Source: Aplectana chamaeleonis (Eukaryota > Nematoda > Chromadorea > Rhabditida > Cosmocercidae). From it: DNA of 64,000 bases. Made by a program: the position numbers and the translations under genes. The notes under the pieces were generated by a model, which was given only the letters and a program-made list of their open reading frames with translations, did not search any database and was not told the DNA's origin. Location of the stretch: assembly GCA_029168955.1 (NCBI GenBank), contig JAPDOI010000888.1:186001-250000 (forward strand). The letters are read 5' to 3'. Positions 1 through 10,691 of this stretch are shown in pieces (the stretch's first letter is position 1; every line of letters starts with the position of its first letter).

Positions 1-40
1 GAAGCGGAACTATCGCGGATTAAAAAACGCAATAAACACT

Positions 41-1160
41 AACAAGGGAAGTGTTTAGAGCGGTAAACGCATCTGCCAAAACGACTAGTATCGTTAGTAT
101 CTCTAGTTGCTCAATAGTAAAACTGCGCAGTATCCAGCCCCGAGCTGCAATTTCCAAGAAGTTACAAGCCTAAAAAGGTCGTTTTTTGTGCTTTTTGTAC
201 CCTCCAAAAAGGGCATTAATCTTTCGAAAATTTGGAAACGGACCTCATAAATGTGTTCAGCGTCCAAAACTACCCCCCTGAGCAAAGTTTGGGTGAAGGA
301 ACATTTTCCATCCTATGTCCAGACTGACAGCGTTCTGGACTTGTACGGATTTTCGGTTGCGCGTTCATTTTTACCGATTAGAGGGCTTGTACGGATTTTC
401 GGTTGAGCATTCATTTTTACCGATTAGAGGGCTCTGGAAGCGTTTTAGAAAAATTTTCCAGATTTGACTTGAAATTCTCCCAGGAAGGTTTTTTGGGGCG
501 CTGATCACGAATCTGTGGTTTATTAGTCGATTTTCCAAAGTTTTCATCTAATTTCGTTCGAAGCTTCCCAACCGGGGAAAAATTTCTAGGGAAAAACACC
601 ACTTTCGAGATTTTCGGAGTGCTACGGTAGATATTGCTCGAATTGTTCCTCTGTGGGGTTACTTGGAGTGCTGAACACGAATCTGGAGTCCGTTTATCAA
701 TTTTTGCGAATTACGGTAGATTATACGGTGGGTAAACGGTAGTGCTGTCAAAACCCAGATTTTACTCAAAATTTGTATACGAGGGTTATTCGGAGTGGAA
801 AATACGAATTTAACGTCCGTTTGTCAATTTTCAAAATACTAAGAATGCTTTTTCCCCTTGAATGACATGTTACCAACCGTAACCTACAGTAAACCTTGAA
901 ATTTCGACAAATGGACTCCAGATTCGTGTTCACCACCCTAGATTACCCCTACACACAAGTTTTGGGCTGAATCCGAGAAAAGTTTTTGAAACTCGCAAAA
1001 AATGCCTGATGGTACCGTGTGAGCGTCTTCGCGAGGCTTGAAACTTTTTTGAACCTGCAGCTCGGGGCGGGATACTGTGCATTTTCACTTTCCAGCCAGA
1101 AGAGATACTAACGATACTGGTCGTTTTCGCAGATGCGTTTACCACTCTGAACACTTCGTT
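41..1160. mobile_element. Inverted-repeat DNA element, copy 1
   Basis: The left end (from AACAAGGGAAGTGTTTAGAG) is inversely repeated near 1,060-1,157 over about 110 bp. The interior has no long reading frame. The flanks on both sides match copy B around 22,658-22,740, where the element is absent, so it is a post-duplication insertion or was lost from B. A second full copy in the opposite orientation lies at 53,517-54,563. Superfamily is not recognised; the target duplication is unclear because the right tip is degraded. Confidence 0.75.
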
Positions 1161-1313
1161 TTTAAGTGAAAATTAAAGTGAAAAACCATTTGAACAATGA
1201 ACTCGTCGCGGCCCGGCTAAGGCGCTAATGCATCGCTGGAGCGGTGATAACACGGTCCCGAAGCGGCACAAGCGCGGTGATGTGAAGACTCCGCAATCAT
1301 CATTCTCGCATAA

Positions 1314-1427
1314 GGCCGGGATCATACCGCGATCAGCGACAGTGAGTATCATGCATATCGATTCGTGGTCGATATTGATGATAAACATTGCGTCGCGTCG
1401 CTCGTCGCTGGAAGTATGATCCCGGCC
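1314..1427. mobile_element. MITE, 114 bp, TAA target duplication (PIF/Harbinger-like)
   Basis: The ends are a perfect 14-bp terminal inverted repeat GGCCGGGATCATAC, flanked by TAA on both sides. Copy B has the uninterrupted site near 22,820. A 3-bp TAA/TTA duplication is the habit of PIF/Harbinger transposons. A second copy lies at 56,482-56,598. Confidence 0.8.
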
Positions 1428-2241
1428 TAACAGGCGCGGTTTTGTCTTGGAACCGCTGCTGTACTTTGTCGGCGAGGTCGCGAATCGCGGCACATTCTCG
1501 GGGCTGACGCGGCAATTTTTGCCAGACAGCGTAAATCGAATTCGCCGATGGGAAGAGATGCCTGTCAACTTTACCTATACAGTTTGTAGCAATCATGAAT
1601 CTATTGACATCGGCTTTTTTCCAAATATCTTTGCTCCAACTGGTGCTATCAATTTCATCTCCTAAGATGACATTTTTGATCACAATGCCGATATAATGAA
1701 GTGTGTTGTAGTGTTATAACGCGAATGGGGAGGATTTTGAGCCAATATTGGCAATCTGCGACTTATTGTCTCTACCTAAACTCGTTTTCGATACTCACTT
1801 GGCGATTTTGCATTTTTAAGGATTGGTAGTTCATTTAGAAGTGCAAATTTGTCACATAGTGATCAAAAGTGTATCATATGAGGTCCTAGAAGGGGTCTAT
1901 CAGGAGCCGTTCTTCGAAAAGTGTTAGCGATCACAATACAGGCTGTTTGAAAAATTCTGAAAGTAAGCAGTAGTCATCTATTGAGACAGGAATCTTGAGA
2001 AAGATCTCTACAGACAAGAGAAATACTGAATGATATCATAGCACGCGCATTAAGCGAGATTCTGAGGATCAACTCTCAAGACACTATAGCAAATCTCAGA
2101 GAATTTTATGAAACATGGGTGATTTTGTGGGTTTATATTATGGAGAATTTTTATTAACGTTTCTCAAGTATCATTCAGTACTGCCAAGCGTCGACACACT
2201 GACTACGGACTCTTTCCACGTCGTCCCATCAAATGGCTTTT

Positions 2242-2340
2242 GATGGGAGCAAGGCATCAGAAAACCAGGCCAGTGTGGACGGCGGAGCAACTTCACTAGA
2301 CTCCAGTTCAATGCAAAAAAGTGGTTTTCCGACTGAATCC
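2242..2340 (+). pseudogene. Tc1-type transposase fragment, left arm
   Basis: Translated from the ATG at 2,242, this gives residues alignable to the right-arm fragment (shared ARHQKTR and CKKVVF/WKKVVF), broken by an in-frame stop after about 18 codons. It is the inverted partner of the fragment at 2,346-2,690 and is not functional. Confidence 0.6.
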
Positions 2341-2345
2341 ACGCC

Positions 2346-2690
2346 TCATTCGTGTGTAGCACCAAAATCAGCTGGGAAAACTACTTTTTTCCATTGTTGT
2401 AGAGTCAGGTGAAGATGCTCCCTCGTCCACACTTTTCTGGTCTTCTGATGCCTTGCTTCCATCAAAAGCCATTCGATGGGACGATGTGCAGAGTCCGGAG
2501 TCAGTGTGACGACGCTTGGCACTACTGAATGATGCCTAAGAAACCCTAATAAAAATTCTCCGGGGATATAAACCCACAAAATCACCCCTGTTTCATAGAA
2601 TTCCTTGAGATTTCCTCGAATGTCTTGAGCGTTGAGCCTCAGAATGTCGCTTAATGTGTGTGCTATGATATCATCCAGTATTGCTCTCAT
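2346..2690 (-). pseudogene. Tc1-type transposase fragment, right arm
   Basis: An open frame of 114 codons whose C-terminal third (about residues 78-105) resembles the segment before the second catalytic acidic residue of Tc1/mariner transposases: TREHLHLTLQQWKKVVF is close to the family's REHLxWTxExWKxVLF pattern. The FSDE box that should follow is replaced by FPADF, and both the helix-turn-helix region and the rest of the DDE domain are missing. A remnant retained in the arm of a foldback element. Confidence 0.65.
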
Positions 2691-3207
2691 CTCAAGAAGT
2701 CTTTCTCAAGATTCCTGTCTCAATAGATGACTACGACTTACCTTCAAAAATTTTTAAACAGCCTGTATTTTTATCGCCAACACTTTTCGAAGAACGGCTC
2801 CTGATAGACTCCTTTCAGAACCTCATATGATAGATCTTTGATCACTATGTGACAAATTTCTAATCCTAAATACCAATCCTTCAAAATACAAAAATCACCA
2901 AGTGACTATCGAAAACGACGAAGAAAGTGAACAAGTTTAGGTAGAGACAAAGAGCCGCAGATTGCGAATATTGGCAAATAATCTTCCCCATCGATGTACA
3001 TTTGCGTTATAATCCTGCAATACACTTCAATATATCGGCATTATGATCGAAAATATCATGTTAGAAGATGAAATTGATATCCCCAGTTAGAGCAAAGATA
3101 TTTGGAAAAACGCCGATGTCAATAGATTTGTGACGGCTACTGTATACGTACAAGCTCCTCCATTTTCCCTCAGTAACACATTCACACAAAGACTGAAGAC
3201 AAAAAAA

Positions 3208-3740
3208 TAGGAACAAACCTCAAGAAATGTCAGCTGCTGAATGTCGCCTCCATGAACTCTTCTCTGCAACGTTGAAACAAAATGAGGTGTCAACCAGGCA
3301 GTAGACAAACTTGTATCCTGGAATAGATAGATTCTTAAAGTCGATTACTGGGCAAGCAAGAACGCATCACATGTTTTTTTTTGGCCATGACCAGTTGTAC
3401 CCAGCTGTGGCCGCGTGTAGCCAACCATGGCCGGCTTTGGCCGCCCCGGTCGATACCTATTTGAGAAGTGAACGAAGCAGGATGAAAAAGCACGCAATAT
3501 AGTCGACTGCAACCAGCCCAAATTGGCCGATCCGGTCAATATGTATCAAAGACGTGCCTCAAGCAAAAACACTCTGTGAAGACAGTCGAATCCCGATGAA
3601 AATTGAGATGAATACTGAGATCTCATGGGTTTTTTCCACCCATGGAGCGCAATATATTACATGCGAATCGACCAAGCCGACCGCACAAGGCTACGGCGGG
3701 CTCCGGCCCGCCTCACCCGAAATTTCCCATTCTCCGCTTT
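3208..3740. other. Non-coding duplicon sequence
   Basis: Matches copy B 23,050-23,615 and, over the first 150 bp, copy C 50,253-50,395. No convincing reading frame; it is useful only as an anchor for the three-way duplication. Confidence 0.6.
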
Positions 3741-3741
3741 T

Positions 3742-4998
3742 CTAAATATGTATATATGTATATGTTTATTACACTCACATAAGGCGAATGCGTGATAAGA
3801 ATAAGAAGAGATGCAGAAAAACTAACAAGACCGGAAGAAAGAAAAAAACAGACAGCAAAACCTGAACAAAAATACTCCTATTCTTCATACACCCTACCAA
3901 TCAAACAAACGAAGATCTATCTCTAGAAAAGAAGAAACAATCGAAAATGCTATGCTTCGTAGCTAAGAACTATTTGGGATACCCGTCGCCTAAACTGGCC
4001 CAAGAGGAAGCAGCGCCGGTGACTCTTCTAAGATTTTTAGGTATGCGCTACCCGCCCTGTGTGGAAAAAGACCTAACCCTAACACTGGTAATTGGCCGAC
4101 CAAGAAATATTTTCATTATTTCACCTCTAGTTCTCAATGTGACTAGTTTGAAATAGGGTGCAAGCCTGAAAAATACTGCTGTTTTCCAGAAGTTTGCGGA
4201 CCATGCAAAGGTCAAACACTCTGCGCCGAGAATCAACGTTGGCAACCCAAAATATTTGTTCCTTAAGTGGGCCCTGGGTATCTTGGAATTCAGGGAAACC
4301 ACCGATGCGAATCAACAGTTTGCGAGTGAAACTATTCTGGACCTTTTCGAGCGCGTCAATATCCTTTTTCTTGTAGGAGCGAATACTGATGTTCCAGATT
4401 CCACAATGGGTCGTATATAAGTCTTATATGCTCAGGCAGAACCTGTTTGTTTCTAGTGGAGATACCTCTTATAAATCTGAAAAATCCGCCTGTGAGCCGA
4501 TTGGCATTTGATTTTGACATGCTCAGAAAAATCAACTTCCTGTCGTAGTGAAAACCGAGGTCTCGAACCGGAGTCTACCGCTCGCAGCGCGACACCAGCT
4601 GTATATGAATGGGCCGTCGACGTCGGACTCAAATGAACCCGCATAAATACGGTTTTGCGGAGCCAGTGGCAGCTGCCATTCTCTCGCCCAGTCAACTATC
4701 AGGTCAATCCCCTCCTGCAGCACTTGGGTATCTAATGGATCAGAAATGACTTTGTAGAGCTTTATATCGTCCGCATAAAATTTTACTGTAACACTTTTGT
4801 CATGAAAAATGATAGGAATGTCAGCTGTAAAAATACTAAACAATATTGGTGATAATACACCCCCTTGTGGGACCCCGCTCGCTATGTTTCTCACCTTGGA
4901 ATAACAATCCCCGACCCTCACCTGAAACGTTCTATCAGACAAGAATTGGGCGAGCCATTCTATGCATCGGTCGGCGCCGATGCATAGAATGGCTCGCC
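3742..4998 (-). mobile_element. 5'-truncated CR1-like LINE, minus strand
   Basis: Copy B is uninterrupted here (near 23,618), so this is an insertion. On the minus strand it ends at the left with an AATAAA signal and a short AT-rich ATATAC-type tail. Its 5' end is truncated inside the reverse transcriptase at about 4,965, and the junction carries an inverted repeat (4,949-4,970 against 4,977-4,998). Confidence 0.8.
3950..4965 (-). pseudogene. LINE reverse transcriptase, C-terminal half, broken
   Basis: Reading leftward: the palm motif ASGVPQGGVLSPILF, then FYADDIKLYK (the catalytic YADD box), followed after frameshifts near 4,600-4,700 by thumb and C-terminal text with YKKKDIDALEKVQNSFTRKL. 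That motif is shared with the LINE at 28,943-30,320 and is typical of CR1-clade elements. The endonuclease and the first RT motifs are absent because of 5' truncation. Several stops and frameshifts make it non-functional. Confidence 0.8.
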
Positions 4999-5256
4999 GG
5001 CATCGGTCGGCGCAGGTACAACCAATAGGCGCACAACGACCGGGATCATGCCGAACTTTATCAAGCAAACGAGTTGGCCAACACGGGGCACCACACATTT
5101 TTATGACCTTCTCTATAGCGTCATTGATACTTCCGCCGCAGAGCTTCGCGACCAAATGTATTTCGACCGCATCGACCACGCGGCGCCACAGGACGTTTAA
5201 AGTTCATCTGCATAAAATTTGTAGAAGGCGCCGCACGCCCGTTGCTGCAACACCGT

Positions 5257-5452
5257 CTGAAGGGGTCTGCAGAGTTGCAGAGACCGGCGAGTGGTCGCCG
5301 AGCGTCAGCCTTGACGCGGCGACAAAAATGTTTCGAAACATTACCGTCGCGGCGTCGGTTGCCCTCGCCTCCGAATGTAATCGATATTGCATCACCCAGT
5401 TCTGCTCGTCGCTGCGAGCAACGCCACGACTCCAACCCTGCGGACCCCTTGA
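5257..5452. repeat. MITE family with AGGGG(T/C)CTGC ends, copy 1
   Basis: The ends read AGGGGTCTGCAGAGTTGCAG and, inverted, a similar sequence. The GC-rich interior includes GACGCGGCGACAAAAATGTT. Other copies: 13,912-14,191, 28,660-28,916 and 30,533-30,785. No coding content. Confidence 0.6.
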
Positions 5453-5603
5453 GATGAGCAGGCGGCGCAGCGGCAGCTAGGCGACGATGGTGTCAAAAGC
5501 AACGAACATCTTAAGGAAAGGGACTACTCAGCGATAAGTCAATGTGGGTGGAGTTAAACTGACTACTACTTAATTTAGGTAATTTCATTTCAATTGATAA
5601 TAG

Positions 5604-6119
5604 ATCCAAGATGTTCAACCTACGCGTGGTGGATCTGTGGAGTTGACGTTATGGAGACTCATCAAACGGACATCAATCACTCCATGTGGAGTTTTTTCGT
5701 ATTGGCAGTGTAGTTGGCTGGCTGCTACACTCCTCTGTATTCTACTTCTACGAGCTGGCATCGAGAGGAATCCGGGACCGCGCAGCAAGACACCGCGATA
5801 TCCCTGCTGCCACTGCGGACTATCTGCTCAGCATGCAAGCATTCAATGTGGTGGTTGCCTTGGCTGGAGGCACCTCATATGTTCGGGATTGTCCAGCTAT
5901 GATCACTACACTCATGCTTACTGTTGTATGTCTTGCTCTGTAAATCCTCCTAGGGTTCCTCAACACAGTCTTTGCATTTATCAACTCAATATCAATGGCC
6001 TACGTGCCAAAATTGCTGAACTCACAGTGTACATAGATCGCACTCAACCTGATGTCATTCTCCTGCAGGAGATCAAGCTTAGCCCATCTTCCCCCTCCTT
6101 TCCCCGTCTCCCTGGTTAA
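5604..6119 (+). pseudogene. LINE N-terminus: 2A-like motif, PHD-like finger, start of endonuclease
   Basis: The frame opens after a stop at 5,601 and closes at TAA 6,117; no ATG is seen in frame near the start, so the 5' end is degraded or the start is not standard. A hydrophobic stretch (SWLAATLLCILLL) leads straight into GIERNPGP at 5,757-5,780, one residue from the DxExNPGP ribosome-skipping motif. Next comes a cysteine/histidine cluster CCHC...CGGC...H...C...CMSC (about 5,796-5,935) spaced like a PHD finger, then the endonuclease start QLNINGLRAKI and LLQEIKL. In CR1/L2-type LINEs a 2A peptide and PHD finger before the endonuclease are known; the function here is inferred from that. Confidence 0.7.
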
Positions 6120-8025
6120 TTGTCTGATCATGTTCCACGTACGTCTCACGGTGGTGGTGTTTCAACATTTGTAAAATCTTCTATCCCTTCTCACCTAATT
6201 GATCTACCCACTGATGATGTTGTAGAATGTCTTGGTGTTCACATTGTATTACAAAGTGGCCCCATTGATATTGTCAACGTCTACATTCCCCCATCCACGT
6301 CCTGTCCTAACGCGTTTGACCCCTCACATTACTTACATACTGTCCATACTGCCTTGTATTCTAGTTCGGTTGTAGTAGCTGGTGATTTCAATGCTCATTC
6401 TCCATCGTGGTTCTCTCCTCTAGAGCCTGACAATAGAGGTGAACTCATTGAATTATTCGCTGATGATTGTGATCTTGTGCCTATCAATGAGAATTCTCCC
6501 ACTCGTCTTCCGGCAGTGGGTAGGCCTTCCTCTCCCGATATCACCTTTGTATCATCCTCGCTAGCTATCTCCTGTAACTGGTCTACCGATGTGGTCCTGG
6601 CCAGTGATCATGTTACCATAATTACGTCATTGGATTTGTCACTTAATAGCTTGCTTGCTCCGTTCTCTGGCTCTCGTTGTAAGTCTTATTCCAATTATCG
6701 TAAGGCTAACTGGGACCTATTCAAAGAGGTGTTGCTCAGCCAGGCGGCCGACTACCCGAGGAACGGAACAGTCTACGATAAGGAGAAGTTTATCGTCAAA
6801 GCCATCGAACGTGCCTCCAAAGCAGCTATTCCCACTGGACGTGTAAGGACTTTTCACCCAAACGTGCCCAGTGAAGTCCTCGACCTGATCACGATGAGAG
6901 ACGACAAGCGAAGATCGGATCCCAATGATCCTGCGGTACAGCAGCTGTCGGACAACATCACCGAGCTGCTAAATCGACACAAGCAGCAGCGCTGGAAAGA
7001 GCTAACCGAGTCGATTGATTTTGCCGCTGATGCCAGAATAGCTTGGACAACACTGAAACGAATTTCTGGCAAAAAGATGAGCACGGATCGTAATATGCTC
7101 GAGTTCCCGTCTGGAAGATTCGAGCACGGATACAAGGCAGCTTGTCTGCTTGGTAAACTTTTCACATCGGCCTCATCGCCTCGTGATATGCAAAACAGAC
7201 GAACAGTACGAGCAATCAGGAAGCTCAACCGACTGGATGTCCCTGCTATTTCTCCCTCCGCCATCGACAAGATCATCAAATCGATGAAAAATTCGCGTGC
7301 AGAGGGGCCCGACGGAATATCGGCTGTTAATCTCAATCATCTTCCTGATCCCTATTACGAATTGCTCTCTGATCTCTATTATTCGTCATTCAGTTCTGGT
7401 GTTATTCCGGCGCGCTGGAAACAAGCTGTCGCCATTCCCATCGCCAAACCTGGCAAGCCACTGGACAAGGCTGCCTCCCACCGCCCCATCTCCCTCCTCT
7501 CCCCCCTAGCCAAGCTTGCGGAAAAGGTTGTCAATCCGCTCCTCCAAAACGCCTTAAAGCACAACACTCATCAGCATGGTTTCAAAAAGGAGCATTCCAC
7601 CATCACTGCCCTGACATCAATCACCGAGCATATCATCGCTGGATTTAATTGCAAGACTCCGGCTGGTAGAAGCCTCGTCGTTGCTATTGATCTCTCGGCT
7701 GCATTCGATAGCGTCAGTATCCCGCTGCTATCGAAATTCATTCTGGAATCGTACATGCCCAGTTGGTGTAAAAGATGGATTAATAGCTTTGTCAAAAACC
7801 GGTCCATTCGTGTCAAGTTCGACGGACATCTATCGTCTTCGGTCCCATTGAAAGCCGGTGTCCCGCAAGACGGGGTGTTGTCCCCTAGCCTGTTCTCGCT
7901 ATTTCTGTCTGATATTCCTGAGCCACCAACTGGTATTCATCTGTGCCTGTACGCTGATGACACCACTATCGTTTGCACGGACTCAGTTATTGACCGAGCC
8001 ACTGCCACCATGAACAACTACTTAC
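6120..8025 (+). pseudogene. LINE endonuclease and reverse transcriptase (interrupted)
   Basis: Continues the frame from the previous entry. Endonuclease motifs: GGGVSTFV, VNVYIPPS, GDFNAHSPSW (catalytic Asp/Asn) and VLASDHV (catalytic His). The reverse transcriptase follows: AEGPDGIS, HRPISLLSPLAKLAEK, VVAIDLSAAFDSV, AGVPQDGVLSPSLFSLF and LYADDTTIV (YADD at about 7,950-7,961). The usual GVPQG has Asp in place of Gly, likely a disabling change. The RT is cut at 8,025 by a same-family insertion and resumes at 8,774. Enzymes of this type nick the target and copy their own RNA there. Confidence 0.9.
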
Positions 8026-8761
8026 TACGACGTATAAAGCGATTCTCCAGCCTGCACTAGAATACGGCGCACCAGTTTGGCAGCATCTAGTTTCGGAATC
8101 CTCTTGGACTAAGATGCAACGCATATAGAATGCGGCTCTTCGAATTGCCACCGGATGTGCAAGAAGTTCCCCAATCGAGCACTTGCATGCGGAGACACGA
8201 TTATTACCAGTAAAAGAACACTGTCAGCTCCAGGCCCAACAATTTTTTATCAACATTGTCAAACAACCAAATCACCCCTCTTGGAGAGTGCTAAACCCCG
8301 TCAGAGAAAGAAAGATCAGAAAGCCATTCGCCGATGCTCCAAGCAAAGTCAATCTGCAAAGATGGCACGATTCACAGCAAAAACGACTCCGTCTGTTGCG
8401 CGAGGAGCACACACAGTTCATCTGGAAAAGGCGGCGGTAAATCCCATCCTGGGAGTGGTGCCGCCCCGGGTCTGCACATCCGAGTCTCAACTCGGAAGGA
8501 GGGCCAGATGCACCCTGGCATCGCTGCGCTGTGGTCACTCTACTATGCTTATGGCATATGTTAGCAAGATTGACAGCACCAAATCGGACGTTTGCCCAGA
8601 CTGTGAATGCCACGGGCACGATACGGCACATTTGTTTGATTGTCCGGAGAGACCAACCACGCTGACCACAATGGACCTATGGACGAATCCATTATTGGTC
8701 GCCCAGTTCCTCAACCTATGACAGTACCCTCGACGTGGCTGCAAAGAAGAAGAAGAAGAAG
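8026..8761 (+). mobile_element. Nested 5'-truncated LINE of the same family
   Basis: 736 bp, flanked by the 12-bp duplication ACAACTACTTAC (8,014-8,025 and 8,762-8,773) and ending in (GAA)n. It encodes only the 3' part: YKAILQPALEYGAPVW, then stops and frameshifts, then the zinc motif CPDCECHGHDTAHLFDCP and a terminal stop at 8,721. Removing it and one duplication restores the host RT frame (MNNYL to RTLAVYL), so it inserted into an open element. Confidence 0.9.
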
Positions 8762-8773
8762 ACAACTACTTAC

Positions 8774-9772
8774 GGACGTTGGCTGTGTATCTCAAATCAA
8801 AGTTGCTGACTGTGTCTGCCTCCAAGTCAAGTGTCACACTATGTACGACGGCTACTATCGAGCATCGGCTTCATCCCAAGGTCATCTGGGATGGCCACGA
8901 GCTGCCACTGTCTAAGCATCCTCGACTACTGGGAGTCTTCCTGGATCCCTCGCTACGATTTCATGAGAATGCGCGTATACGTGCTGCCTCAGCCAACTCG
9001 CGCAACAACATTCTTCGCGCACTGGATGGAAACACCTGGGGCAGCACGAAGGAAGTGCTACGTATGACATACAGGGCCATGGTGCAGCCGGTCCTGGAAT
9101 ATGGTGCCCCTATATGGACCAGACATCTCTCTGAATCCTCTTGGTGCAGATTGCAGAGAACACAGAATGCTGCCCTCAGGCTTATCACTGGATGTCACAA
9201 GTCGACGCCTATTCCGCATCTTCATCAGGAAACCGGCCTACTTCCCGTGAAAGAGCACTGCTTACTCCAGTCTCAGCAATTTCTAATGAGTATTGTCAAA
9301 AGCCCGACCTATCCAAATTACCATCTTCTGTCGTCTGGCCCCCACCCAAGAAGCATACGCACGCCGCTCAGTGCTTCTCCGTCTGCAGTCGATCAACAAC
9401 GCTGGGCTACATCCGAGCTATCGCGAAGAAGACTCCAGATGGCTGAGCATACGCGGTTTGTGGCAGAGTACCTGTCTGATGCTCAGCCCAACTTAATCTA
9501 TGGCGGCGTGCCCCCCGCGAGTCGACGACAGCGAAGCCGATCTACCGAGACGCACCCGAACAATCCTCGCTGGTCTGCGATGCGGTCACTCCAGATATCT
9601 AAAGGCCTACACTCATCGGATTGATCAGTCAGTCCCAGATAAATGCCCCGATTGTGAATGTGCTGGACATGATTCATTGCATCTATTTTCATGTCCGGCC
9701 AGGCCTACAACCTTGTCTGCTCGAGATCTATGGTACAAGCCGTGTGAGGTGGCTAGCTTCCTACGCCTCTGA
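8774..9772 (+). pseudogene. LINE reverse transcriptase thumb and C-terminal zinc motif
   Basis: Resumes the host LINE after the nested copy with LKSKLLTVSASKSS, then LGVFLDPSLRFHENAR and QPVLEYGAPIW (RT thumb region). Near 9,500 the frame shifts, and the second frame carries LAGLRCGHSRYLKAY, the cysteine/histidine motif CPDCECAGHDSLHLFSCP and the stop at 9,770. The same C-terminal motif closes the nested copy, which confirms the family. Confidence 0.8.
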
Positions 9773-10055
9773 TGCGATGCTCTGTTCATGGCTGACAAGA
9801 AGAAGAAGAAGAATTTAGGTAATATTTTGCAAAGCCATGGGTTTTTCGAAATTCAGCGTGAGTGAAGTCAAGACTATATCGACTTTGAGTACGACTTCAG
9901 CACGCATGAGTTAGCAGCCTTTTTCTCTAAGTGAACGCGGCGCGCCCCACCGCCTCGTTTTTCGCCACGGAGCGGCGGAAGTATAAACGATACCTATCGC
10001 ATTTTGTAAAAATAGGAATTGCCCACACCTGACACCGCGTTGACGATGCACCTTT

Positions 10056-10393
10056 GGCGCTATTCGTACTACTCGACGTCAGCGCGGCACGTGAGTGACT
10101 CCCGCCAACGGTGACGGCCGTGACAACTTTTTCATAATTTTAAATATTAATGTATCTTCAATTTCATCCCGTTTCACATTGATTAATTCCAGTACTGTCT
10201 TCTGCTACCATGAGGGTGAACGCGTGCACATAACTTGCTTGTTCGGCAAAGTTAAGGTCCACTTTACTACGTTCCGCAGTGGCGTCGCCGCTTAAGTATT
10301 CATAGCGCGACACGCGCGTAGAAAGTATTCATACTACAACGCCACGCCCGCGTGTGACGCGCGGGTATGGCGTTGAGAAGTCTGAGTAGCGCC
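10056..10393. mobile_element. MITE with GGCGCTATT ends, copy A
   Basis: The left end GGCGCTATTCGTACTACTCG is inverted at the right as GTTGAGAAGTCTGAGTAGCGCC. The orthologous copy B lies at 24,418-24,728, so it predates the duplication. Related shorter copy at 48,074-48,263. Confidence 0.65.
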
Positions 10394-10691
10394 TTCATTG
10401 CAGTCTGCCGCGCCTCGCCGGTCTTCAGGAGTCCTTTATAATAGTTCCGCCGCAGAGCTACTGTTATGTATAAGATACTGATCATGCAGCGCAGCGCGAT
10501 ATATATCATATGTAGAATTGCATTTCACCGCGCCGATTGGCTGCGGAACCACAAACGACCCCTTAGGCGTATTTCATACTTTCGCCGCCAAAAACGACGC
10601 AGCGCGATTCTATAATATTACCCGTGCCGCGCGGTCATTATCATAGGATCACACCGCGAACCGCGGCGGCAGAAGCACATACGACGCTTAA

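Larger units (their letters stand above)
1580..3142. mobile_element. Tc1/mariner-derived foldback element, 1.56 kb
   Basis: Two arms of roughly 760 bp are inverted copies of each other around a loop of a few tens of bases near 2,340-2,376. The tips read CAGT...ACTG and are flanked by TA, as expected for Tc1/mariner. Both arms carry the same stretch of a Tc1-type transposase gene. Copy B lacks the element (homologous flanks join near 22,970-22,985). The size and layout recall the C. elegans foldback Tc4, though no sequence relation to it is claimed. Confidence 0.85.
5584..9810 (+). mobile_element. Near full-length LINE (CR1/Jockey group) with nested copy
   Basis: Flanked by a 12-bp target duplication AATTTAGGTAAT (5,572-5,583 and 9,811-9,822). 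Copy B has the empty site near 24,160. The 3' tail is (GAA)n rather than poly(A). Encoded in order: hydrophobic leader, 2A-like motif, PHD-like zinc finger, AP-type endonuclease, reverse transcriptase, C-terminal CCHC-type zinc motif. The coding region is broken by a stop at 6,117, the nested insertion at 8,026-8,761 and a frameshift near 9,500. Without the nested copy it would be about 3.5 kb. Confidence 0.9.
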
